NCBI GenBank assembly: GCA_937124525.1
Contig: CAKZLA010000160.1
Location: 1-6,848 of the forward strand
DNA length: 6,848 nucleotides
Origin: an uncultured Desulfobacterium sp.
GTDB taxonomy: Bacteria; Desulfobacterota; Desulfobacteria; Desulfobacterales; Desulfobacteraceae
Direction: 5' to 3'
This document shows positions 6,695 through 6,848 of this stretch, in pieces. Under the pieces are notes generated by a model, which was given only the letters and a program-made list of their open reading frames with translations, had not been told where the DNA came from and did not search any database. The translations under genes and the position numbers were made by a program. How positions within the stretch are numbered: position 1 is the first letter of the stretch; every line of letters begins with the position of its first letter.

Positions 6695-6788
6695 TTTTAT
6701 AAGAAACTCCGGCCAACGATTTGTAATAACTGGAGTTTCGATATTTGTTGTGGCAGGCCAGATCCCCAATACGGTCTGCCCGTGGCAG
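6695..6788. repeat. Tandem 94-bp repeat, unit 2 (hdrA-distal)
   Basis: This is the second copy of the unit at 6600-6694. Its first inverted repeat is a perfect 8 bp (GAAACTCC at 6703-6710, GGAGTTTC at 6732-6739), and the CTGCC-CGT-GGCAG hairpin (6776-6788) is unchanged. The bases after it (6789-6799) faintly resemble the start of another unit, so an array that has decayed or lost copies is possible. The copies differ in length by one base, so any frame reading through them shifts between copies, which argues against protein coding. Confidence 0.9.
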
Positions 6789-6848
6789 TTATATGAAAAG
6801 GTAGCCTCCAAGTTTGCCTCAGCAGAGCCCCCCCGATGGGCAATAGGA

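Noticed and set aside
6602..6811. A 69-codon minus-strand reading frame upstream of hdrA
   Set aside because: It runs through both tandem repeat copies, which differ by one base in length, so the same DNA is read in different frames in the two copies. It has no recognised motif, and its high similarity is at the DNA level only.

Overview
The window holds a minus-strand gene block for a soluble heterodisulfide-reductase complex, read hdrA then hdrC then hdrB (positions 6579 to 1587). Facing it are two small plus-strand genes (178-768 and 890-1177). The Hdr proteins carry 4Fe-4S motifs, CCG domains and FAD folds typical of anaerobic electron-bifurcating systems. Their style (a very large HdrA with a response-regulator receiver domain, and separate HdrC and HdrB) suggests a sulfate-reducing or related anaerobe of the Desulfobacterota, perhaps Desulfobacterales. 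That placement rests on family resemblance, not on a database match.

Layout. 1-177: no gene seen. 178-768: a probable exported protein of unknown function. 890-1177: a small SEC-C zinc-motif protein, whose start overlaps the stop of a possible 10-residue leader peptide. 1178-1586: a non-coding convergent gap with two small hairpins and a 159-bp element bounded by 27-bp imperfect inverted repeats, which looks like a MITE. 1587-2450 hdrB, 2483-3028 hdrC and 3193-6579 hdrA are all on the minus strand. A 164-bp spacer separates hdrA from hdrC. Upstream of hdrA (6600-6788) lie two tandem copies of a 94-95-bp repeat with internal hairpins, where the promoter should be.

How the genes work together. 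In known Hdr complexes, HdrA carries FAD and iron-sulfur clusters and is the site of flavin-based electron bifurcation. HdrC relays electrons through two 4Fe-4S clusters, and HdrB reduces a disulfide at its CCG-type clusters. No electron-input subunit (MvhD, FlxABCD, Fdh or FrhB type) is in the window; it may lie beyond position 6848 or elsewhere.

The main point of interest is HdrA. It is a fusion of two HdrA modules whose iron-sulfur domains are largely complementary, and the first module has a complete CheY/NtrC-type receiver domain inserted in its flavoprotein fold. This suggests a bifurcating enzyme directly controlled by a two-component phosphorelay, although that function is inferred.
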